Shown here: positions 38,413 to 48,500 of the stretch, piece by piece
Layout of the letters: every line of letters begins with the position of its first letter
Position numbering within the stretch: the first letter of the stretch is position 1
Origin: Strongyloides papillosus
Lineage: Eukaryota; Nematoda; Chromadorea; Rhabditida; Strongyloididae
NCBI GenBank assembly: GCA_005656395.1
Contig: SRSI01000003.1
Coordinates: 372,001 to 436,000, forward strand
Direction of reading: 5' to 3'
Length of the DNA stretch: 64,000 bases
Notes under the pieces: model-generated
Databases searched by the model: none
Told to the model about the DNA's origin: nothing
Seen by the model: the letters and a program-made list of their open reading frames with translations, nothing else
Program-made: the position numbers and the translations under genes

Positions 38413-38523
38413 TGTACACACCTCCGGTATGTGTATATATAAATATTAAATATCTTGTATTATCGCCACTATTATTATTACCATTCTTACCTAAATAAAT
38501 CTTCTCTCATAATATTGTTTACA
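38413..38523 (+). mobile_element. Solo LTR, 111 bp, of the same family as the retrotransposon at 44588
   Basis: It begins TGTACACACCTCCGG and ends ATATTGTTTACA (TG..CA). It is flanked by a perfect 4-bp target duplication AACA (38409-38412 and 38524-38527). The start, a TATATAA box, a CTAAATAAAT poly(A)-signal region and the end align with the 107-bp LTR at 44588-44694. It was left by recombination between the two LTRs of an earlier insertion. Confidence 0.85.
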
Positions 38524-39632
38524 AACAAATAAGTAGTAAAAGTTTTTTCTCAGCATTAATTCATAAAATAAGATGTTGAAACAAGAAATGTTTACAAATG
38601 TTTTATCAGCTTTTTAGAAGGCCCTATATAACTTATATCTTTTGCTATAAGAATAACTGAAAAAATACGAATTGTTTGAACTTTGTTGTAAAGTAAGAAT
38701 AATATTGATTACTTTATTTATTCAAAATGAAAATCGACATTTAATATTCACTGATGATATTTGCTAGAAATAATTCAATTTTTTTAATATATACGCTGTT
38801 TAAAAACAATTATTTTGTTTAAAAAAATAATATCTACATGTAATTAAGAATGATACTAAAGCTATTTCTCTAATAACCTATGTAATGATTAATCATCAAT
38901 AGTTTGTGGTAAATCAAAATATCAGGTTTCATATTTAATTTTTGTTTGATTGATATAGCGTCATCGTCACTGATTGATAGGAAAAGAGAAACAAACACGT
39001 ATCATCAAATAATTTATTTATAGATAAAAGAGAAGTTGCAAAAATAGTCATTGTTTAAAAAAACCTTGCTAAATATTCTCTACATTTACAAGGGTAAGGA
39101 CTATTTGTAAGGCTTTTATTTTTCTTTGTATTAGTTTTTTTTACTGCCAATAAATCTTTCTTTTATAATTACTAACAATGAATTTAAACAGCTACAATGG
39201 CTCCAAAAACATCATCACAAATTTATTATATAAACCACAATGCTGAAACTATTACAATCATTTACATTATTAACGTGTACTAACAGTTTTATTTACAGAT
39301 TTAGATTACTAACGTACTATTTTGTTTGAAACCTCCACAGATAGTAGGAGGTAAGTTAATTAATTATTATCATCAATTATTGTTAGGCTTTTTGGTATTG
39401 ATAAATAAAAGATTTATATTGATAGGTCTCGACGACCAAGAATTAGACAATTTTCATTGTTTAACTTAACTTATTTAGTTTTTTTGTATCACTTTAACAA
39501 CAAAATTCACTAAAAGTTGTAGCACAACCTTACAAATAATATCTGACTAATATAGCACAACAGTTTTCTTCCTAACATACACTATAAATTAATATTTAGT
39601 AAACACAATATTTAAATTTTATAAAAAGACGT
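38524..39632. other. AT-rich intergenic DNA
   Basis: No gene or repeat could be supported. Confidence 0.6.
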
Positions 39633-40065
39633 TCAAATATTTTTAAAATATATTAAATTGTCCGTGAAAAATATTTGAACAAAACCAATTTTACAGCTAA
39701 AATAATCGCAGTTTATGAGATTTGAGAATTGCAATGGCACTAATGCAGTGTTCTCGATATTATTGCTTATTGCTATTATATTAATTCCTTGAGAATATGC
39801 CAAATTACCTGCTTCTTGAGCTTCTTGAGTAATTTGAAAACCACCATTATTTATCAAAAAAACAAATATATTGACATTTGAGTTTATATTGGAGATATGC
39901 TTGATTCTTATTTAAAATATACATTGCTTTGTTTGAAAATGTTGTTTTTAATCTTGATTTTTTACTAGCGTTAATAAAATTCTTGATGTAATTAAGTGTT
40001 TCATAATTGCTAAACTTAAAAGAAAAAAAACAAAAATTGTTTTCCTCATAATATTTTTCGAACAT
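39633..40065 (-). pseudogene. Truncated, frameshifted vWA-domain fragment
   Basis: Two overlapping minus-strand frames (40065-39847 and 39857-39633) read as one domain broken by a small indel near 39890. The first gives FCFFSFKFSNYETLNYIKNF and KTTFSNKAMYIL; the second gives FLINNGGFQITQEAQEAGN and GINIIAISNNIE. The order matches a von Willebrand factor A domain: a strand, a helix with a Thr-Asn/Ala region, a hydrophobic strand ending near TDG, a helix and GIxIIAIG. The metal-site residues are poorly kept (NNGG in place of TDG). Dispersed-satellite sequence begins directly upstream, so the N-terminal DxSxS part is missing. It is probably a gene relic. Confidence 0.45.
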
Positions 40066-40075
40066 AATTTATTCT

Positions 40076-40310
40076 TTAAGTAAATAGCCAAAAAATGCGT
40101 TTTTTACGAACATGAGAAGAAAAGTGGTTCTTATAAATTTTAAACTATAATTATCTAGTTAATTTATTTTTAAAATTAATAAAAATTTTATTAGCCCTTT
40201 AAAACATAGTTATAAACAGAAATAACTTTTTTTTAAAATAGATAAGATACGATGCTTTTGTAAATCATTTGAAAAGTTCAACTTTGGAACAGCATGGAAA
40301 TATAATATTG
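40076..40310 (+). repeat. Fragment of the dispersed satellite, plus orientation
   Basis: It starts AAGTAAATAGCCAAAAAATG and continues through the segments that follow this phrase in the large copies. It abuts the reversed copy at 40326, so two satellite pieces meet head to head here. Confidence 0.6.
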
Positions 40311-40325
40311 GAGAAATTTATTCTT

Positions 40326-42656
40326 AATTAACCAGCCTTAGACCTGCCTTCGGCAGGTCAGAGCTGGTCCGCAAAGCTTGTTTTTTTCTAAATTATAAAT
40401 CAAAATATTTGTATAAAAATTGTTTTATCGAATTACATATTATTGGAGAAGTAGAATACCCAAAAAAACATTGTTTTAATATATGAATATTTCTGATTTT
40501 AAGGATCACTTTATAACGTCTATATTTATTGTAACTGTTTAGTTTAATAAAAAAATTACAAAACAAAAAGAATTTTACTAATATCTAAAGGGTGAATAAA
40601 AATGAATGTTTGAATCATTCCAAATAAATATTTAATTGATCTTCTATTATATTTTTAAGATTGATATAAACGATTTAATATCATTTTTCCATTAACAACA
40701 TATTTACCTTAATTTTACAATTGTTAAATGAGAAATAGCAAACTATTAATACCTAAAATAAGTTTTATCATTTTAAAGCTAAAAACTTCGTTATAGTTTC
40801 AAATTTAAAGTTAGGCTTTGAAGTATATTCTAAATTTAGTTTTTGTTACTTTAAATAACCATTATTAAGGTTAAAACATTAGGAAAATTTTATTTTTACT
40901 AATAAAAATGATCATCGTCTTTAGATTCATAACATAACTAATTTTTTATTAACCTTTTTAATATTAAATTTCCTTTTTATTCCATATTTGTACCTTCTAG
41001 ATAAGTTATAAAACAAAATTTCTTATTAATTTTGAAAAGAATTGTTTCTAAAACAAACCTTAACGAAACGTGTTCAAAAAATTGGTATTTTTAATAGATG
41101 ACTTTGTTAATTTTAGTTAAAAAAATTTAAAAGCTTTTTTTCTCTTCTTAAGCTAGAAAAGAATACATTTACTGAACATTAAACTATAAAAATTAATCAA
41201 GTTTGAATACAGTTATGCTGAAAACAAAACCGATATTTGTGTAAAAAATGAAGAAAATACAAGGAAATTGTCACTAAAATTAGTATAATCCGTTTCGCAA
41301 ATAAGCAATAAACTTTCCAATAGTTTGACTTTTTAAGTTAGACTTAAATTTATATAAAAGAAACTATATTTATTTAATTTTATAGAGATTCCATTAAGTA
41401 ATAGCTATTTAACATTTTAATTTTTACCAAAAAAATAGTCATCACTTGTTGACCCATAACTTGACTAATTCGCTATCAATCTTAATACTGCTGTGTTTCC
41501 CCCTTATTTTATGTTAGTATCTTTCTAATGAGTCATAAACCATAAAATTCCACTAACTTTGATAAGAGTTATTTCCGGAACAAAACTATGCAAAAATGTG
41601 TTTTAAAAGCGATGTTTTCTAAAAATAATTTCGCCAGTTATTTACTAAAAGTTTTGAGATACACTTTCCCCCCTAAGTTGAAAAAAAATACATCAAATGA
41701 CTATTTGACCATAAAAATTGATTAAGTTTAAAAAGAGTTATGTCTAGAGCAAAATTGACTTTTACAAAAGAAATAGAAAAAAGCAAGAAAAATGACACTA
41801 AAATTTGCATAAATCGTTTTCTAGATAAGCTATAAAATTTGCAATAGTTTCATTTTTTAAGTTAGATCTAGATCTATTTAATAAATATGTTGTCTATTTT
41901 ATTTTTATAAGTTACTTTAAAGTAATAACTATTTAACTTTTTAATTTTTATTAAAAAAATCGTTATTACTTTTTGCCCCATATCTTGGCCAATTATTTAT
42001 CAATCTTAATGTTATTGTGTTTCCCCTTTATTCCTGACTTGTACCTTTCAAATAAGTAGTAAACCATAAAATTTCATTAACTTTAAAAAGAGTTATTTCT
42101 GGAACAAAATTGATTTTTACAATAAAAATGGAAAAAAGGAGAAAAAATCAATATTCAAATTAATATAACTTCTTACGTAGTTGAGCTATAAACTTTCTTA
42201 GACCCTTGTTTTTTAAGTTAGACATAGATCTATAAAAACTGTATTACTTTATTTGTTTCCATCAAGTTATGACTGAATTATGATTATTTAACTTTTAAGA
42301 TGTTTTTTCAAAATGGTCACCACTCTTTGGACCATAACTCAGCCAATTATAAATCAAATTCAATATCATTAGGCTTCCGCACTATTCTGGAAGTATACCT
42401 TTCGAATGAGATATAAAGCAATTTATTTCGTTAACCTTGAGGAGAGTTAGTCGAGTAACAAAACTATGTAAAAAAGGCCCTAAAAAAGAGTGTTTTTTAA
42501 AGATAACTTGGCCAATTATGGCCCAAAACATTTAAGACCCATTTTACCCCTAAGTTAGAAAAAAACACATCTTTAAGCTATTTATTCATTAAAATCGGTT
42601 AACTTTGAAGAGAGTTATGTTGAAGACAAATTTTTTTTTCTTATTTCTTTTTGTTA
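40326..42656 (-). repeat. Satellite-like dispersed repeat, reversed copy with palindromic end
   Basis: Read on the minus strand it begins near 42656 with the same AGAAATAAGAAAAAAAA start as the other large copies. Repeated GAGTTAT-type segments lie at about 42614, 42090 and 41566, a period near 524 bp. It ends with the palindrome GACCTGCC-TTC-GGCAGGTC (40341-40359). It is longer and more diverged than the copies at 13 and 53.8 kb. No coding frame. Confidence 0.8.
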
Positions 42657-43470
42657 TAGATCAATTTTTAAACTTAAAAACGGTACAGATTTCACTTAAA
42701 AAATTCTAAGTAAAATAAGATGAAAGGTTAAACAAAGTCACGTAGATACACGACCGTTGCCTAGTTAGATAAAGCCGAATAAATATTTTCGTTAACCAAG
42801 ATGAAATTTAAAAATAAAATGAAAAATTTTAATACAGTCTCTGTTATAAAACGTTATTTATAATACAAATGGCATACTTATTTAATCTCTTTTTTATATC
42901 CTTAACTTCGAAACATTTCCTTTGTTATCAATAATATTATTATTCGGCATTAATTAAAAATCAAAAAAGACTGCAATAACGAAAACAGTATAAATATATT
43001 TATTTTAAAATTATATAAAAATACAAAAATATGAAGTATTGAAGAGTATTACCCAATTATACAACTTAAATAAATATATTTATTAATACAACTAAATTAA
43101 TTTTATTAACTTTGTAACAACACAAATAAGATTACAGATTTCAGAATACAATTTAGTTTTTATTATTCCACATATAAAAATTCAGAATCTCTTAATTTCT
43201 AGTTTCCAATGTATTCAAATTTTAAGAAGTTGCCATCGACTAAAAGAAAAATTTTTAAATTCATAAATTGTACATAGTTTTTTAAGTTTTTTATAGAAAG
43301 TATGCATTAAATTCTCCGATTTTTTTTAAAAAGATCATGTGCTAAGTATTTTTTTACTAAATAAAGTTTAGAATATTATAATTATACTTTTTGAAAATAG
43401 TAAACATTTAACATGGTATTATTTTAATGTTTATATAAATTTAAACTTAGTTAAACGAGAGAGACCTCGT
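42657..43470. other. AT-rich intergenic DNA
   Basis: No gene or element boundary is supported. Confidence 0.55.
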
Positions 43471-43479
43471 TTCTTTTTA

Positions 43480-43725
43480 TCTTATTTTGATGACCAAAAG
43501 GGTTATGTGACCCAGTCATTCTTACCATTTCTTTACCTATATAAGGAAGATTACCAAATCCTCCTGGCTTATTATTTCCTTCTCATATTATCAACCTGTT
43601 CACCCATTAATTGTCTACTACTATTCTCCCTACTACACTGGTGATTCTTTTTTGTATCCTATATTTTATATAATAAAGTTTCTATATTTATCACCTGTGT
43701 ACTATCCTTAGAAAAATTGGAGACC
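43480..43725 (+). promoter_or_regulatory. LTR-like or Pol II promoter/terminator block
   Basis: A GC-richer patch with TATATAAGG at about 43540, pyrimidine-rich stretches, and AATAAAG at about 43671 resembles a U3-R-U5 arrangement. TTGGAGACCAGGC just after it could be the start of a primer-binding site. I cannot find paired ends or a target duplication, and no coding follows, so a solo or partial LTR of another family is only a suggestion. Confidence 0.3.
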
Positions 43726-44587
43726 AGGCAAAAACTACTAAATTTTTGCTACTTAAATTACCAGTTTTAGTACTATTGCGTAGTTTAAAAATAAAAGAAA
43801 CCTTAAATTTATTGAATGATAATTTTCAAATAAGAAATCTTCTGTATCACGTTTATTTGACATAATATTGGAAATCATTTTTAAAAACACGTGGCAAAAT
43901 TATACAATGCAATTCACTAAATCAAAGAACAAATAAACTCTCATTAAATAATTTTTTCTCTCTACTTAATCTATTTTTTAATATTTCACATTGTTTTACC
44001 TTAGTAACACGTGGTAGTTTTTGACTATGTTCAGAAGATAATAATATCTTATTTATTTTTAACATATGCATTTTAATTGTTGTGAAAAAAAGTAAGTTTT
44101 TAAAAAGTTTTGTAATAACTTATAATTCAGACCACTGTTGTTAAAATTTTACAACAATAGTTAGAAAAGAAGGAGAAAGAATATGTCAGTGATATGAATT
44201 GTAAAAAAAAATTGCTTAAGTTGATGTACTTTTACTTTTTCAATCATTATTAAAAGGTATTTGTCAACAATTGATTTCAGTATAATCTTTCTTAGTCTAT
44301 GGATAGAACATCATAATATATTGTTTTCTTCGGCTATGAATATCTTGAAATGAACTAGAAACCTTTTTTCAGAAGTCACAAACAATAACAATGGATGCTA
44401 GGCTGTAATTAAAACATTTCTCTTCACATAAAAAAATTTAAAAAATAAACATACCACTCGCAAATCTCTGAAGATGGAATTTCGAATATATCTAGTTTTT
44501 GTCATTTCAAATTCTTATTAACTAATTAGGAATTCATAATTTCTAGTTCGGATGAACTAAAAGTTGTTATAAAGAACAAGTATTTTT

Positions 44588-44694
44588 TGTACACACCCAC
44601 GGATGTGTGTATATAAGTAATAATTATTTAGCATAAATTGTCATTCCTATTCTTTCTTTAAATAAATTCCTTTTCTTATCTAATATTGTTAACA
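44588..44694 (+). repeat. 5' LTR, 107 bp
   Basis: It runs from TGTACACACCCACGG to AATATTGTTAACA (TG..CA). It contains a GTGTATATAAG TATA-type box and a TTTAAATAAATTCC poly(A)-signal region. ACACA..TGTGT arms at the 5' end could form a small hairpin. It is unusually short for a gypsy LTR. Its alignment with the solo LTR at 38413 and the primer site directly after it fix both ends. Confidence 0.85.
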
Positions 44695-44712
44695 TGGAGG
44701 TTCCACCGAGAT
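44695..44712 (+). promoter_or_regulatory. Primer-binding site complementary to tRNA-Gln
   Basis: The 18 bases TGGAGGTTCCACCGAGAT are the exact complement of the 3' end of animal tRNA-Gln including CCA (acceptor strand, discriminator U, and the T-stem as I know them). They begin directly after the LTR. The annealed tRNA would prime minus-strand DNA synthesis by the element's reverse transcriptase. Confidence 0.88.
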
Positions 44713-44836
44713 CTGGTGGCGAGTAGATGGAGCAATCTGTCTACGGCTGCCAGATCTCGATGACGTGGAAGAAAACCGCTACCATAAAAAAAATTCATTA
44801 GTATAGTATGATCTTCGAAAAGATCAATCCTCAAGG

Positions 44837-45116
44837 ATGTCTAGAAAAGACCAAAAAGAGAACGAATTCCGTCAACCACCGCCTCCCGTGAAACCAGATA
44901 AGCCCATCAAGTAAGTTTGCCAAATGATAATCTAGTTTATGCAGGCGCGCCCCAAATACGGAGAAAAAAAGGTGGGGTTGATGCGGCGTATAAAAAGAAA
45001 GAAAATTTCAAGTCTGACACATTCTTTTCTTTTTACCGTTTAGTTGTTTGAATACAACTATTGCTGCTGCTGCCGAATTTACTTCAAAAAGTAAATTGAA
45101 TAATTTACCGTTATAA
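44837..45116 (+). CDS. Possible spliced upstream ORF in the retrotransposon leader, 48 aa
   Basis: An ATG at 44837 opens MSRKDQKENEF followed by a Pro-rich stretch. At 44911 a perfect GTAAGT donor occurs, and a pyrimidine-rich acceptor (CTTTTTACCGTTTAG) ends at 45043. Joining 44837-44910 to 45044-45116 keeps the frame open to TAA at 45114-45116. Unspliced, the frame stops inside the donor itself. The intron includes a GC-rich patch with GGCGCGCC and a TATAAAA box at 44989. The stop lies 2 bp before the first leader hairpin. Whether the peptide is made, or the element only regulates gag translation, cannot be told from sequence. Confidence 0.4.
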
Positions 45117-45118
45117 TA

Positions 45119-45330
45119 GTATTGACGATTAGTTGTCAATACCAATATTATCAATTAAATCATATCGACGATTCGTTTTCGATATTAAATATCTTATATT
45201 CACATTATTGAAGATTCGTCTTCAATAAATAAAATATTTTCAAATAAACAATCTAAAAACCGTTTATAAGATTCGTTTTATAAACTACATAATTATTATC
45301 ATCAATTTCATACGATTCGTCTTGTGAAAT
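45119..45330 (+). promoter_or_regulatory. Array of five hairpins with a shared GATTCGTY loop
   Basis: Hairpins lie at 45119-45142, 45162-45185, 45205-45228, 45262-45285 and 45305-45330. Stems: GTATTGAC/GTCAATAC; ATATCGA/TCGATAT; TTATTGAA/TTCAATAA; GTTTATAA/TTATAAAC; ATTTCATA/TGTGAAAT (one G-U pair). Loops are GATTAGTT, GATTCGTT, GATTCGTC, GATTCGTT and GATTCGTC; the second and fifth have a C-T mismatch just below the loop. Start-to-start spacings are 43, 43, 57 and 43 nt. The stems differ in sequence while pairing is kept and the loops are nearly fixed, the pattern expected of a structured RNA selected for its loop. They lie in the leader, ending about 240 nt before the gag ATG. A role in RNA packaging, Gag binding or translation is inferred. 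Confidence 0.85.
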
Positions 45331-45569
45331 ATAAATACTTATAACCACTGAATAAGCTACCAGTTTATTCTACAACAGACTATACTATACAGTATATACA
45401 CAAATAACAATATAAAGTTATACTTACTAAGTATACACATAAATAAAAACAAAACTGTCCTACTCTAACGAGTATACAAATAATTAAATAACTCTTTCCA
45501 ATAAGGAAATACAAATTAGACTGATAAACAGCAAAAACAAAAAGTAAAAGTGTTTGAACTTTGAGCGTA

Positions 45570-48500
45570 ATGAATACCACTAATAGTAATCCACTCCCAA
45601 CGGCTCCTAATGCCCAAGAAACTCCTAGATCCTCTAGGATGGCAAATTTCGATGCCATCTTCACCATTCGATCAAAACAATGGAAAGATGAGCAAAGGCT
45701 CCTATCAGTAGGACGAATTCCTACAAAAGAGGAAAAAAAGCGATTAATAAAAGCTCAAATGGATGAGTTAACTGAACTCATGGCATTATGTGAGATTCCA
45801 GAGGGAAGATCAGCCGTATTACCCGTAATATGGGACACGAGAAAAGCTGATCCGCTTCAAGACGAGTTGTCTAGAACAATATTAGGATATATTCAAAAAG
45901 GTGTTGTACTACAACCTTTTACAAAAGGATCAGATACCGATTTCAATAAGTGGAAAGATAAACTTTTCAACATGTTATCAGGCATAACTGCAACCGATTA
46001 TTCATTTGGATTAGCATGTGAAGTCTGTGTCAAATTCATTGACATCTTCATACCCGAATCTAGCGATGCTTACAGATTCTTAACACAAGTACGCCCAATG
46101 TTTTCTGATGAAACAGGGAAACTAAAAGTAGGTACTCAATTACCTGCATTGTTAGAAGCTGTATATCTTCAAATGAGAAGCTCTGCTACAAAAAGCAGAA
46201 CCCAGATGTTGGCAAAGAGACCATATTGGCACAGACGCACCGATAACATGGTAAAATTCATAAAGAAATACGAAAAGTATCTTCAACAACGATTCGATGT
46301 AACATCAATAGATGCATATCTTAATGACAACCCAGCTCTCATGAGATCTGAAGTCATGAACTTCTGTGATGCAGTACCTCACATAATTCGCAAAGAAGCG
46401 AGAATCGAGTTAGGAAGAGACTGGAGATGGAATGAGTTCACCAATCACTTTACTGAAGCTGAGTCTTCTTTAGCCTATCATAACCCAAATTATAAAATAA
46501 ACAAAGGGGATGAGGCAATAGATATCGACAAGACAAGCGATAAATATAAACATGATAATAATAAAAGCCATAACAATAATAGGCATAAAAATAATTACAA
46601 TAAAGGTAATAACCATAAAAACCATAACAATAATTATGATAAGAATAGACAAAAAGGTAAAAATAACTATACTAAACATAACGGTAATAAAAATAATCAC
46701 GGAAACGGTGGTAACCGTGAGAGGAACAACGCTAAGAGTAATAATAATAACTCTAATAATAACTATAAAAATAATAGTAAAACCTACATTAAAGGTAAAG
46801 GTACCAAAAATGGCAAACAACACTCTGGTACAGTCCAGGTGAATAGCGTTGAGGAAGCATCAATGGCAGATTACGTCAATAAATTGGTACTTACTAGTTT
46901 AGCCAATGCGAAGTACAATATGACGTTAATGATGGCCTGCATTATGCTCATCCTGTTGCCAATGACAAGTGCAACATTACCACTCAGCTATGAGGTTGAA
47001 CCGTGCGATCAACCCATGGCTCCTGCATTCTATGCTCTCGCTAAATGGGACGCCAAAATAGCGACAGCAGCTCAATTTAGAGTAATACCCCCAGCCTGTT
47101 TTCCAGTGGGAAGATATGAAATCACTGGCACGTTAATGCATCAAATACTTATACGGGAAAAACCCGGAAATAAGATTTCTGAGATAGCCTTTCAGAAGAA
47201 ACGCGTAAATGAATGCAATTACAAAAATTTATACGTTAGTAAAGATGGTACCTGGTATGAGAAATCACCAGAACAAGGACCTAGTGTGGCCAATGAGGCA
47301 AAACGATACATCGACATGGCAAAAGCATACAATGCTAAATGTAAGCCCAAAAAGACGACAGGAGCCAAGGCCAAGGCACCTGAAAACGTCATATCAATTA
47401 ATTCAATTGATAGTGTATCATTACCTAGTGATAAATCCAAAAAGTCGGATGACGAAATGAGCATAACAAGCGAAACATCCGATGGATCACAAAGGACAGC
47501 ACAACCATTAAGTGCTGATAGCTTCAAACTTCCTGAATACGGGAAGAATAATATGGTAGATAATCTCCGTAGCTCCGGCCAAGAATATGAGGCTGAAGCC
47601 AAAATACAATTCAACGGATTACAACGGTATGCTAAAGGTCTCGAAGAGATGATAGCAGATACCATTAACAAAAAAGATAAATGGTTAAGTAATGACATAT
47701 TACTCAGAGATGCTCAACAAAAGGTAATAGAGTTAGAGAAATCAGAAAAATCTCTTAAAACACAATTAGAATCTAAAAATACAGAGTTAAGTAATACTCA
47801 GACAGATCTTCGTAATACTAAAGATCAGCATCAAAAACTATTAAAAGATAAAGATGATCGCATTCGTGACGAAATAAATACTCATAGAGATACACAAAAA
47901 CAACTAAATGATTGTTTAACTGAAAGAAATCAGTTTGAATTAGATCTACAAAGGGAAACAGATAAGGCAAAACAATGTCTTGATGATAAAAAGGCAATTG
48001 AAGAAATTGCTGAAAATAGGAAAATCCTTTTAGACCAAATATCGACAGATAGGAGTAATGAACCTCCTAGCGTTCAAACAGATGAGTTAAATAAATGTCT
48101 CGATGAAAAGAATAAGATGACTGAAACACATCTTAAAGAAATAAACGATCTTCGTAAAAAATGTGATGATGACAAATCTGAGTTAAATAATAAATTAACA
48201 TCTACACAGCATGAGTTAAATAAATACGATTCATTACGTACCAATACTTACCATAATATAAAAAAGATAACACACGAAATACTAACTATTCAAGGGATAC
48301 CAAAAGGTACAGCCTGTATCCATAAAGAAGCTCTTATATATAGACTTAATAACGTAGAAGGCATAATTGATACCACACAGGAATTAGAGTACTTAAATGT
48401 AAACGATCTTCGTAAACAAATACAACAAAATAAAAAAGAAGACAAATCTAGTTTCACAGACCAATTGAATAATTCAATTAAAAATCTAAACTTTGAGGGT

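Noticed and set aside
45119..45330. Hairpin array as a CRISPR array
   Set aside because: Units share only the 8-nt loop, the stems vary, there are no constant repeats with unique spacers, and the setting is a eukaryotic retrotransposon.
46470..46823. Antisense frame across the Asn/Lys-rich gag region
   Set aside because: It is the complement of AAT/AAA/CAT codon runs and reads as an Ile/Val-only string, a shadow of the coding strand.
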